64,000 nt of DNA from the NCBI RefSeq assembly GCF_004798665.1, contig NZ_CP039292.1:3162001-3226000 (forward strand). Direction: 5' to 3'. This document shows, one piece after another, positions 34,001 through 40,961 of this stretch. This stretch comes from Actinomyces procaprae (lineage in GTDB: Bacteria; Actinomycetota; Actinomycetes; Actinomycetales; Actinomycetaceae). Numbering within the stretch: position 1 is the stretch's first letter; each line of letters begins with the position of its first letter. A program made the position numbers and the translations under genes. The notes under the pieces are model-generated. The model was not told where the DNA came from. It searched no databases and saw only the letters and a list, made by a program, of their open reading frames with translations.

Positions 34001-34131
34001 CGTTCGAGGTCCGCTTCGGACTGGTACGCCTTGCTGGTGCGCTCGCTCGGCTCGTAGGCGCCGACGACGGTGGACTCGTCGGTCAGGATGACGGGCTCAA
34101 TGCGTACGGCGCGGGCTTCGCGGATGGTCAT
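31045..34131 (-). CDS. hsdR: Type I restriction enzyme R subunit (EcoR124I-like, type IC)
   Basis: HsdR moves DNA and cuts it in complex with HsdM and HsdS. The 1028-residue protein is close to EcoR124I HsdR in length and wording. The N-terminal nuclease has [21 protein letters not shown] (Asp, Glu-x-Lys). The motor has Walker A [12 protein letters not shown], DEAD-type box [20 protein letters not shown] and motif VI [11 protein letters not shown]. A helical C-terminus binds the methylase core. All motifs are intact. ATG 34131 overlaps the hsdS stop (ATGA). The gene order M-S-R in one overlapping operon suggests cleavage is made last. Confidence 0.95.
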   Translation of the reverse strand: [1028 protein letters not shown]

Positions 34132-35297
34132 GCTGCCGCACCCTTCTCCGGGAAGGCCAAGAGCTTGTCCCGGTAGTACTCGTACTGCTTGCGCCGTGCC
34201 GCGATCTCCGCAGGCAGGCCAGAGTTCAGGTCGTTGACAAGGGCGTCGAACTGATCGAGGATGTCCGCGATACGACGCTGTTCTTCGAGCGGAGGGACCG
34301 GAATCTTGATCTGCCCGAGTCCTTTGGCGGATAATCGCTTAACCTTTGCCCGCGACACATACTTTTCCTTTTGAGTATGATACCCTGAGGTTCGTAGCAC
34401 GTAAGAAATAAAACGCGGATCCTGATCGTGTTTCAACGCGAAGGAATCGTCATGGTAGGCAACCGGCTCACCCCCCAGCCACGCGACTCCAATTCCCACA
34501 TCGGCTACAGTCTCGCCAACAGCGGCGACGATTACGTCTCCCGGCACAGCAAAGCGGAGCGACGCAGAAATCTCCGGACGTACCCGCGAAACAGACTCTG
34601 ACGCACGAACCCCGTACGTCGTATAAAGCTCACCATAGTGAATCGCCGGCAAACCCTCATGCTGCAGGTCATTTCGAGTAAACCGACGACCGCGCACAAG
34701 TGACCCCAACTCGCCGATGCGAACTAACCTGTCCTCAGTACAACTACCCCAAATCAGCACGTCTCGAAAGTAGGCATACTGATCCCTACGGGCCTCCAGC
34801 TCCGCCTCCAGCTCCGCCTCCAGCTGGGTGAACTGATCCAATATTCTCACAATTTCACGCTGCACCGCAAGCGGCGGCACCGGAATCTCAATTCTTGCCA
34901 CATCCTTAGGGTACACATGAGGGACGCCACCGCCACGCTTCATTCTGTGAAGGTCATCTTGCATCCTACGCAATACATGAAAACAGAATCTTCCGACGAC
35001 TATCGCATCATTTACCTCAATAGAGAACGCGTCAGATACAAAGATTGGCCGATCCCAGTAGGAGACGTAGCCGGCATAAGCTCCCGATCCGGCAACTACG
35101 ATGACCCCACGTTCTCGGTTTGGGGTGTCACAATAGTATGCTGGCTTCATCCCACCCGCTACGACAGGAATGTCTCCAGGCACCATGGTCTTCCTTGTCG
35201 CAGCCGTCCCACGCCTCAACTCAGCCACATCCCCAAGAGCACGGTATTCCACGCCACCCGGGCACAGTTCCTTGACCAAGTCGTCGATGCGGCTCAC
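34128..35297 (-). CDS. hsdS: Type I restriction enzyme specificity subunit
   Basis: HsdS reads the two halves of the target. The 389-residue protein has two target-recognition domains (about 1-145 and 180-340). Each is followed by a conserved spacer helix: FTQLEAELEAELEARRDQYAYFRDVL in the middle and ADILDQFDALVNDLNSGLPAEIAARRKQYEYYRDKLL at the end. The central helix holds LEAE tetrapeptide repeats encoded by 12-bp repeats (34793-34828), the position of the TAEL repeats whose number sets half-site spacing in EcoR124I and EcoDXXI. The first half-domain is followed by lower-GC sequence, as is usual for exchanged recognition domains. GTG 35297 overlaps the hsdM stop (GTGA). The target sequence cannot be predicted. 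Confidence 0.93.
   Translation of the reverse strand: MSRIDDLVKELCPGGVEYRALGDVAELRRGTAATRKTMVPGDIPVVAGGMKPAYYCDTPNRERGVIVVAGSGAYAGYVSYWDRPIFVSDAFSIEVNDAIVVGRFCFHVLRRMQDDLHRMKRGGGVPHVYPKDVARIEIPVPPLAVQREIVRILDQFTQLEAELEAELEARRDQYAYFRDVLIWGSCTEDRLVRIGELGSLVRGRRFTRNDLQHEGLPAIHYGELYTTYGVRASESVSRVRPEISASLRFAVPGDVIVAAVGETVADVGIGVAWLGGEPVAYHDDSFALKHDQDPRFISYVLRTSGYHTQKEKYVSRAKVKRLSAKGLGQIKIPVPPLEEQRRIADILDQFDALVNDLNSGLPAEIAARRKQYEYYRDKLLAFPEKGAAA
34793..34828 (-). repeat. Three 12-bp repeats in the HsdS spacer helix
   Basis: CCTCCAGCTCCG (plus strand) repeats at 34793 and 34805, with a variant third copy at 34817. Each repeat encodes four residues (LEAE), so copy changes keep the frame and would lengthen or shorten the helix between the two recognition domains. 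Confidence 0.85.
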
Positions 35298-36853
35298 TTG
35301 GCGTCCCCTTCCAGGTCGGCGACGATCGCGTCGATGCTGGCACGCAGCTCGGCTTGGCGCGCCACGATGCGCGCGATCTCAGCGTTCAGCGCCGCGATAT
35401 CTACCTCCTCGCGCGTATCTTCTGCCTCCACGTAGGCCGACACCGAGAGGTTGTAGCCGTTCTCGGCAAGCTCCTCAGCGCTTACCACAGCGGAGCGGTG
35501 CGCCGCCACCTCACGCTTCGCCACGGCGTCGACAATGAAGTCGCGGTGCTCGGCGGCGAGATGGTTCTTGTTGCCGGTGCGGACGAACTGGTCGGAGGCG
35601 TCGAGGAAGAAGACATCGTTCGTGGTCTTCGACTTCTTGAGCACGATGATGCAGGTGCCGATCGTCGTGCCGAAGAACAGGTCGGGCGGCAACTGGATGA
35701 CCGCCTCTACGTAGTTGTTCTTGACCAGGTACTTGCGGATCTTCTGCTCCGCCCCGCCCCGGTACAGCACACCCGGGAACTCGACGATCGCCGCCGTGCC
35801 CTTGACGTCTAGCCAGGACAGCATGTGCATGGTGAAGGCCAGGTCGGCCTTCGACTTCGGAGCCAGGACGCCCGCGGGGGCAAAGCGCGGGTCATTGATG
35901 AGAGTTGGGTCGTCCTTGCCGATCCAGTGCGTCGAATACGGCGGATTGGAGACGATCGCCTCGAATGGCTTGTTATCCCAGTGCGCTGGATGCTGCAATG
36001 TGTCCCCGTGCGCGATGTTGAAGTCCGCAAAGTTGATGTCATGCAGGAACATGTTGATGCGGCATAGGTTGTAGGTGGTCAGGTTGATCTCCTGGCCGAA
36101 GAACCCGCCGCGGACGTTCTCCTTGCCGAGCACCTTCGCAAACTGGAGAAGAAGCGAGCCTGAGCCGCACGCCGGGTCATACACCCGGTCCACGCTCGTT
36201 TTGCCGGCCACGGCGATGCGCGCCAGCACCTCGCTGACCTCCTGCGGAGTGAAGAACTCACCACCACCTTTACCTCCTTGAGACGCGTACATGGTCATCA
36301 GGTACTCGTAGGCGTCCCCAAACGTGTCGATGGTCGAGTCGCCGTATGACAGGTCTAGGTCGCCGACGGCATTGATGATCCGCACCAGCTTCTCGTTGCG
36401 CTGGGCAACCGTTGAGCCGAGCTTGTTGGAGTTGACGTCGACGTCGTCGAACAACCCACGCAGGTCCGACTCGGCCCCGGTGCCAAATGCGGAGAGCTCG
36501 ATGTTCTTGAAGATCCTAGACAGCGTCTCGTTGAGGTTCTCATCGTGCGGTGCCCGCTCACGCACGTTGCCGAACAGTTCCGAAGGGGCAATGAAGAAGC
36601 CCTTCTCGTTGATGATGCCGTCGCGCGCCTCACGTACCTCGGAGTCACCCAGTACGGCGTAGTCGAAGTCCAGGTCACCAGCCTCATGCTCACCTGCGTT
36701 GATGTACTCGGTGAGGTTCTCGGAGATGAACCGGTAGAAGAGGAAGCCCAGGACGTAGGCCTTGAAGTCCCAGCCGTCCACGCCTCCGCGCAGCTCGTTG
36801 GCGACCTTCCAGATCGTCCGGTGGAGCTCGGCGCGCTCGGTCTCTTTGGTCAC
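35294..36853 (-). CDS. hsdM: Type I restriction enzyme methyltransferase subunit
   Basis: HsdM adds N6-methyladenine to host DNA. The 519-residue protein begins TKETERAELHRTIWKVANELRGGVDGWDFKAYVLGFLFYRFISENLTEYI, the normal start of EcoR124I-type HsdM. It has the SAM-binding motif DPACGSGSLLLQF (about residue 215) and the catalytic NPPYS (about 300). I chose GTG 36853, with GAGGAA upstream; an earlier ATG would add 43 residues that no HsdM has. The C-terminal helix (VDIAALNAEIARIVARQAELRASI) contacts HsdS. The stop overlaps hsdS. It is the first gene of the hsdMSR operon. Confidence 0.95.
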   Translation of the reverse strand: MTKETERAELHRTIWKVANELRGGVDGWDFKAYVLGFLFYRFISENLTEYINAGEHEAGDLDFDYAVLGDSEVREARDGIINEKGFFIAPSELFGNVRERAPHDENLNETLSRIFKNIELSAFGTGAESDLRGLFDDVDVNSNKLGSTVAQRNEKLVRIINAVGDLDLSYGDSTIDTFGDAYEYLMTMYASQGGKGGGEFFTPQEVSEVLARIAVAGKTSVDRVYDPACGSGSLLLQFAKVLGKENVRGGFFGQEINLTTYNLCRINMFLHDINFADFNIAHGDTLQHPAHWDNKPFEAIVSNPPYSTHWIGKDDPTLINDPRFAPAGVLAPKSKADLAFTMHMLSWLDVKGTAAIVEFPGVLYRGGAEQKIRKYLVKNNYVEAVIQLPPDLFFGTTIGTCIIVLKKSKTTNDVFFLDASDQFVRTGNKNHLAAEHRDFIVDAVAKREVAAHRSAVVSAEELAENGYNLSVSAYVEAEDTREEVDIAALNAEIARIVARQAELRASIDAIVADLEGDAK

Positions 36854-37054
36854 GGGTTCCTCGTTCTCATCGTCGGGGCGGCGCCGAGGTCGGGCGCCAC
36901 GGGACAGTGTCGCACCCGCCTCCGACACGAACGCGAGGCGCTCCAGCAGGCGGTCGAACTGTTGTCCGCGCCGACCGCTCACCCGAGGTCATGACTCCGG
37001 GCGGCGCAGGTCGAGATGGGCGCCCGTGCTCCGCCGCGTGAGCCGAATGGTGCA

Positions 37055-38209
37055 TCAAGCTTGTAGCACGTTCTCCGCCAGTCCCTCGAAGGTCGACTGC
37101 GTCGCTGTCCCCAGCATCCGGTAGGCATCCCGGTACGTAGTCCGCCCCTCAAGGGTTGAGGAGACCACCGCCCGGGTGAAGGGGCGCCCCAGACGCCGCA
37201 ACTGAGTGTTGTAGTACTCCCCACCCGCACCGCTGCTACGACTGGACTGCTTCAGTTCCATGACCCGCATGCGTTCGGCGTCGTACCGGGACATGAACTC
37301 GTCCCAGGTCAGCCTCCCAACTTCTCGGAGCCTGGCAAGCACCACAAGAGTGCTGACCTTGTAGCGGGCGGCCAGTCGCTCCAGTTCGTGCTCACCGTAG
37401 CTTCCTGCCCACTCCTCACGGAGCGAGTCAAGGGGGACCAGCACCTCCGCAGCAACCTGGTTACACCAGCGTTCTTCCTCTTTCATCCCTTTCGCAACAC
37501 CTGTGGTGGCATCGGAAAGCGCGCTGCGCCCCAGCCACAGGTGGGCAAGCTCATGGACGAGAGTGAAGATCTGCGCGGCCTTCGTATCGGCGCCGTTGAC
37601 GAAGACGAGGGGAGCGATGTCATCAGCTAGGGCGAATCCCCGGAACTCCTCCGGGTCAAGCCCGCGGTGCGTGTTCGCACCGACGATCCCACTGACCATG
37701 ACCAGGACCCCAATGGCCTCAACACGCTTTATGAGGTCCGTCATAGCGGCGGCCGAGTTAGAGACGTCCAGCTCATCCAGGCAGAGCACATCCCTTATGC
37801 GGGCGGCGACATCATCCGCCGGTGTCGCCAGCGTCACGGAGTCCACGAAGTTGAGCGGGGAAGCGCCCAGCTCCAGAGCATCGTCGCGGTACCAGTCCTG
37901 GCGCCTTTGACACAGGTAGATCGTCTCCAGCAGGTCGGCGGACGGCTCGCGGACTCCGGCGTCGCGAATGGTCCGCATGTCCGGGATAGGGATCTCCTCG
38001 ACCGGCGGCGTGGGCAGGAAAAGCATCCCGAAGGGCGTGTGGGTGTCAGAAGCGAACTTCTCCACCTGCTTGAGAGTGGGGCGCCTGGTGCCGTCAATCC
38101 AGTCGTAGAACTTGGGGGCACGACGGCGGACGGTCTCCTCGTCCCAGCGGGCCCGCCTGACGGCCCAGCGCAGCAGGTCGGGCGCGACATCCACACGGAC
38201 TGTGGCCAC
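37055..38209 (-). CDS. XRE-linked ImmA/IrrE-family metallopeptidase
   Basis: The 384-residue protein has an N-terminal HTH-like part (about 5-60, LLRWAVRRARWDEETVRRRAPKFYDWIDGTRRPTLKQVEKFA). A central region follows, then the zinc-protease motif LVHELAHLWLG (HExxH, about residue 220) with a downstream Glu in CNQVAAEVLVP. Family members cut phage or element repressors, as ImmA does in ICEBs1. GTG 38209 has AAGGAGG upstream. The gene lies 200 bp ahead of hsdM on the same strand and is often found beside restriction systems. It may trigger an SOS-like response or mobile element. Confidence 0.88.
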   Translation of the reverse strand: MATVRVDVAPDLLRWAVRRARWDEETVRRRAPKFYDWIDGTRRPTLKQVEKFASDTHTPFGMLFLPTPPVEEIPIPDMRTIRDAGVREPSADLLETIYLCQRRQDWYRDDALELGASPLNFVDSVTLATPADDVAARIRDVLCLDELDVSNSAAAMTDLIKRVEAIGVLVMVSGIVGANTHRGLDPEEFRGFALADDIAPLVFVNGADTKAAQIFTLVHELAHLWLGRSALSDATTGVAKGMKEEERWCNQVAAEVLVPLDSLREEWAGSYGEHELERLAARYKVSTLVVLARLREVGRLTWDEFMSRYDAERMRVMELKQSSRSSGAGGEYYNTQLRRLGRPFTRAVVSSTLEGRTTYRDAYRMLGTATQSTFEGLAENVLQA

Positions 38210-38689
38210 GGGGTCCTCCTTCGCGTCCCGGTCTCAGGCACAAGTTTGCCGCATACCGCCGACATCGTCAGCCTCGCAGCCGAAGTCGCCCGCCAGCATC
38301 CGAGCACGAATGCTGGTTGCCTCGCACTTAACCGCGACCTGAGCTGTCCGGGGTGCGATCCGCTGGGATTCCCGCGTTGGCGCGGAAACACGGCAGTGGG
38401 GGCAGTCCGACCACCACTCATGCGTGAGTACATCATTGCCTGAGAGCCTGCTCTCCACCATCCACCGTCACCTCCTCATTGCCCTGGTCACGCACCTGCT
38501 TACCACCTTGGTTGCGTATATGCTCGGACACCCCTGTGCGAGCGAGCCCATCGCGTTCGCCATTGACATCCTCTGGACCGTCGTCCGACACCCGGCCACG
38601 AAGCGCCTCTGCACGCACGTCATCAGCAGAATGACTCGTCGAGCCGATCCTCCTCGCCACGCCGCGGGACGGCGCCCTCGCCGCCGTGA
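38210..38689. other. Spacer with a weak membrane-like frame
   Basis: About 480 bp. A plus-strand frame from GTG 38424 reads LPESLLSTIHRHLLIALVTHLLTTLVAYMLG and continues to about 38640 before entering unrelated sequence. It has no clear ribosome site and I do not call it a gene. A junction to the helicase remnant lies near 38640-38690. Confidence 0.4.
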
Positions 38690-39208
38690 CCGCCGTCGTA
38701 CACCAAACCATCGAGCTGGTCGGGCGCGGCGGCGCTGCCGGGCAGAAGCGGCGCCGCCGAACTCGACGACGCCGCGGCACTGCTGAGCCTGTGGCTTGAG
38801 GAGGACCGCGCCGCGGGGACGGGCGCCCCGGAGTCCATCGCCATCCTGGTGCGCGACCGCTACCAGCGGGACAACGCGGTCACCGGCCTGGCGCACCGGG
38901 GCGTGGAGGTGCGCCCGGTGGACCGGGAGGCGGTCGGCCGGGGCCGGCCGGTGGTCATGACCATGCACCGCGCCAAGGGGCTGGAGTTCCGCAAGGTGCT
39001 GCTCTTCGACGTGTCCGTGGAGGCGATCCCCCGGTCCCTGCGGGAGCAGGAGTACTCCGAGGCCGACCACGACGACGCCCTGCTGCGCGAGCGCTCACTG
39101 CTGTACGTGGCCGCCACGCGCGCCCGCGACCAACTGGCCATCTCCTGGTCCGGCCAGGCCAGCCCGTTGCTGGCAGGGGTCGGGCACGCGTCACAACGGT
39201 TGGAGTGA
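38690..39208 (+). pseudogene. UvrD/Rep-type helicase, C-terminal fragment
   Basis: The last 150 or so codons of an SF1A helicase remain. The frame is blocked by a stop at 38687 and begins to look like a helicase near 38756 (AELDDAAALLSLWLEEDRAAG). Motif V is VVMTMHRAKGLEFRKVLLFDV and motif VI is ERSLLYVAATRARDQLAISW. There is no ATPase motif I or II upstream, so it cannot work. It is the second truncated helicase in this island. Confidence 0.75.
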
Positions 39209-39216
39209 GGCTTGGA

Positions 39217-39798
39217 TCATGGCGGAAACACCGTCCGCCACCTCTGCGCCCTCGCAGCCTGCGCGAATTCCGGAACGCCGCAGCGGGCAAGATGATCTAT
39301 CAACTCATTGAGCGTCCACGGAGGCTTGCGCGTAGAACGCGCCTGGCGACTCAGCGCGGTCATCACGTTGGCCGGCTCCAGATCAAGTTGATGAAGGAGG
39401 AAAACATCGGGACTTTGGACCTCAAGATCGTACGGCGCGAGCACGTCGGCCGGATAGTCCTTGAGGTTCGCCGTCACAATCACATCTGCACGCCCGGTAA
39501 CGGCCGCCGCGACGACGTGCCGGTCGTCAGGATCGGGAAGGTCGATTGCAGCCACGAGGTGCTCCCACCCGGTCACGCAAGCGTCGGGAAAGGCGGTGTC
39601 CATAGCTGCGGCGCGGAGTCGAGCGGCGCCGACCGGTAGGTCAGGATGGACACCCTCGATCGCTCGCACTGTCTCATCAAGTATTTGTGCGCTCCATAGA
39701 GCACGATAGAGGCCGGCTTCGGCGATCCTCAGCAGTGTGTCGGCTAGCGTCACAGGGACGAGTACACAGGCGTCCAGCATCGCAGAGAAACGCGCCAC
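39217..39798 (-). CDS. PIN-domain toxin
   Basis: The 193-residue ribonuclease toxin starts FSAMLDACVLVPVTLADTLLRIAEAGLY, where the Asp of LDACVL is the first PIN acidic residue. Later come LPDPDDRHVVAAAVTGRADVIVTANLKDYP (Asp-Arg-His-Val and Asn...Asp), completing the metal site, and a C-terminal helical extension typical of this longer PIN subgroup. GTG 39798 lies eight bases after the antitoxin stop; ATG 39780 is an alternative. It pairs with the HTH antitoxin upstream. The 3' end almost touches the helicase remnant. Confidence 0.85.
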   Translation of the reverse strand: MARFSAMLDACVLVPVTLADTLLRIAEAGLYRALWSAQILDETVRAIEGVHPDLPVGAARLRAAAMDTAFPDACVTGWEHLVAAIDLPDPDDRHVVAAAVTGRADVIVTANLKDYPADVLAPYDLEVQSPDVFLLHQLDLEPANVMTALSRQARSTRKPPWTLNELIDHLARCGVPEFAQAARAQRWRTVFPP

Positions 39799-39805
39799 GG
39801 CCGCT

Positions 39806-40300
39806 TCATCCCTTGCGCGCGCGACGCAGAGCAGCCGTGTAGTCAGCGGCAGTATCCTCGTACAGGCCGAGGTCGACGGCCTCACGCGTCATGGCATCCA
39901 GAGTGCCGCTGCGTTCCTGAGCGGACTGCTGTTGGTACGCGACGATGTCTGCGAGCCGGACCCGGCGGTGCCTACCCGCCGCGGGACGCTCGTAAGGGAT
40001 CCGGCCGGACTCCAGAAGCTTGACCAGGGTGGGGCGGCTGATACCGAGGAAATCCGCAGCCTCCTGGGTCGTCAGTACCTGATCCACCGGCGCCACCGTG
40101 ATCGCCCTGCCCTGAGACATGGCGTGCACGACGTCCATAAGCACCCGATGTACCTCCGCCGGGAGACCTACGGTCTGGCCGTCCGGCCCGACGAGCGCAG
40201 CCGGTTCCGCAACCTGCCCCAGAAAGCGGGACAGATCCAGCATCGCCTCAAGGTCCTCGGGCGGCAGGGTCGTCTGCATCTGCGCAGCTGTGGCAGCCAT
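39806..40300 (-). CDS. Excisionase-type HTH antitoxin (PIN partner)
   Basis: This 164-residue antitoxin has an N-terminal helical part (PEDLEAMLDLSRFLGQV), a beta stretch (AALVGPDGQTVGLPAEVHRVLMDVVHAMSQGRAITVAPVDQVL), a MerR/excisionase HTH (TTQEAADFLGISRPTLVKLLESGRIPYERPAAGRHRRVRLADIVAYQQQ), and a tail (LGLYEDTAADYTAALRRARKG) that should bind the toxin. ATG 40300. An AT-rich TTCGA-AAAAA-TCGAA site at 40320-40334 is the likely operator and core promoter. It has the same plan as the orphan antitoxin at 25163-25600. Confidence 0.85.
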   Translation of the reverse strand: MAATAAQMQTTLPPEDLEAMLDLSRFLGQVAEPAALVGPDGQTVGLPAEVHRVLMDVVHAMSQGRAITVAPVDQVLTTQEAADFLGISRPTLVKLLESGRIPYERPAAGRHRRVRLADIVAYQQQSAQERSGTLDAMTREAVDLGLYEDTAADYTAALRRARKG

Positions 40301-40319
40301 GCGGCAATCGTAGCAGCAG

Positions 40320-40334
40320 TTCGAAAAAATCGAA
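40320..40334. promoter_or_regulatory. Inverted repeat TTCGA-N5-TCGAA upstream of PIN antitoxin
   Basis: TTCGAAAAAATCGAA lies 20 bp upstream of the antitoxin ATG in a locally AT-rich stretch and is a likely autorepression site. Confidence 0.45.
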
Positions 40335-40399
40335 ATTACTAGGTCCTGTTGCGTGAGCGGTCGGGTGGCAGTGTGTGGCCGTTACGCCTGCCAGTTGGA

Positions 40400-40550
40400 C
40401 CGCTGTTCCCCCGTTGGACCCCTGTGCCCCCGTTGGACCGCCGTAGCCACCGGTTACAGCGGTCCAAGCGCGCGCAAGCGGTCCAAGTAGGAACACCGGG
40501 AATGGTCACGGGGCGCCTTCGAAGGTCCAAGCGCGCGCAAGCGGTCCAAC
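40400..40550. repeat. Inverted array of TTGGACCGC / GCGGTCCAA words
   Basis: Three TTGGACC words about 20 bp apart (near 40395, 40415, 40434) face two copies of GGTCCAAGCGCGCGCAAGCG (40461 and 40524), each of which ends with GGTCCAA. The design is the same as the 12.6 kb array but with a different word. No gene is seen between 40335 and 40813. Confidence 0.65.
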
Positions 40551-40813
40551 CAGGGGCAGCACAAGATCCACCCACCCCCTTCAACCACCGACAACCAGGC
40601 CCCAGCACCGCGGGAACGGCCCTGGACGCCTGACTGCGCCCAACGATCCTCACCGAGCACACGGGCGAGCCCACCCGGAGGCACCCACACCGCCAGCGCC
40701 GCCCCACCAGCACAAACGGGCTCTTCCGGTTTGGGGGCATGGTGATTGACGGTGCGGTCCTCCGCGGCGCCGCGGCCTACAGGTGCCGAGACTGCGGGGC
40801 CGCAGGGCACATC

Positions 40814-40923
40814 GGGTACGCCCCTTCGGCGCCTGCTACGCCGGTTAGACCTGCGCTGAAGGCTCCGCAGCCCTTCAATCAACGCCTAACCGGCGTACTG
40901 CAGCACGATCCCACGTAGTAGGC
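40814..40923 (+). repeat. Dispersed structured element (about 110 bp), copy B
   Basis: It starts GGGTACGCCCCTTCGGC like copy A. The outer stem GCCGGTTAG/CTAACCGGC and the inner stem TGAAGG...CCTTCA are kept, and CGTAGTAGG closes the element. Same orientation as copies A and C. Confidence 0.85.
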
Positions 40924-40961
40924 CACTCCGTCCCCGGGCACCAACGACCGCCTCCCCGGCT

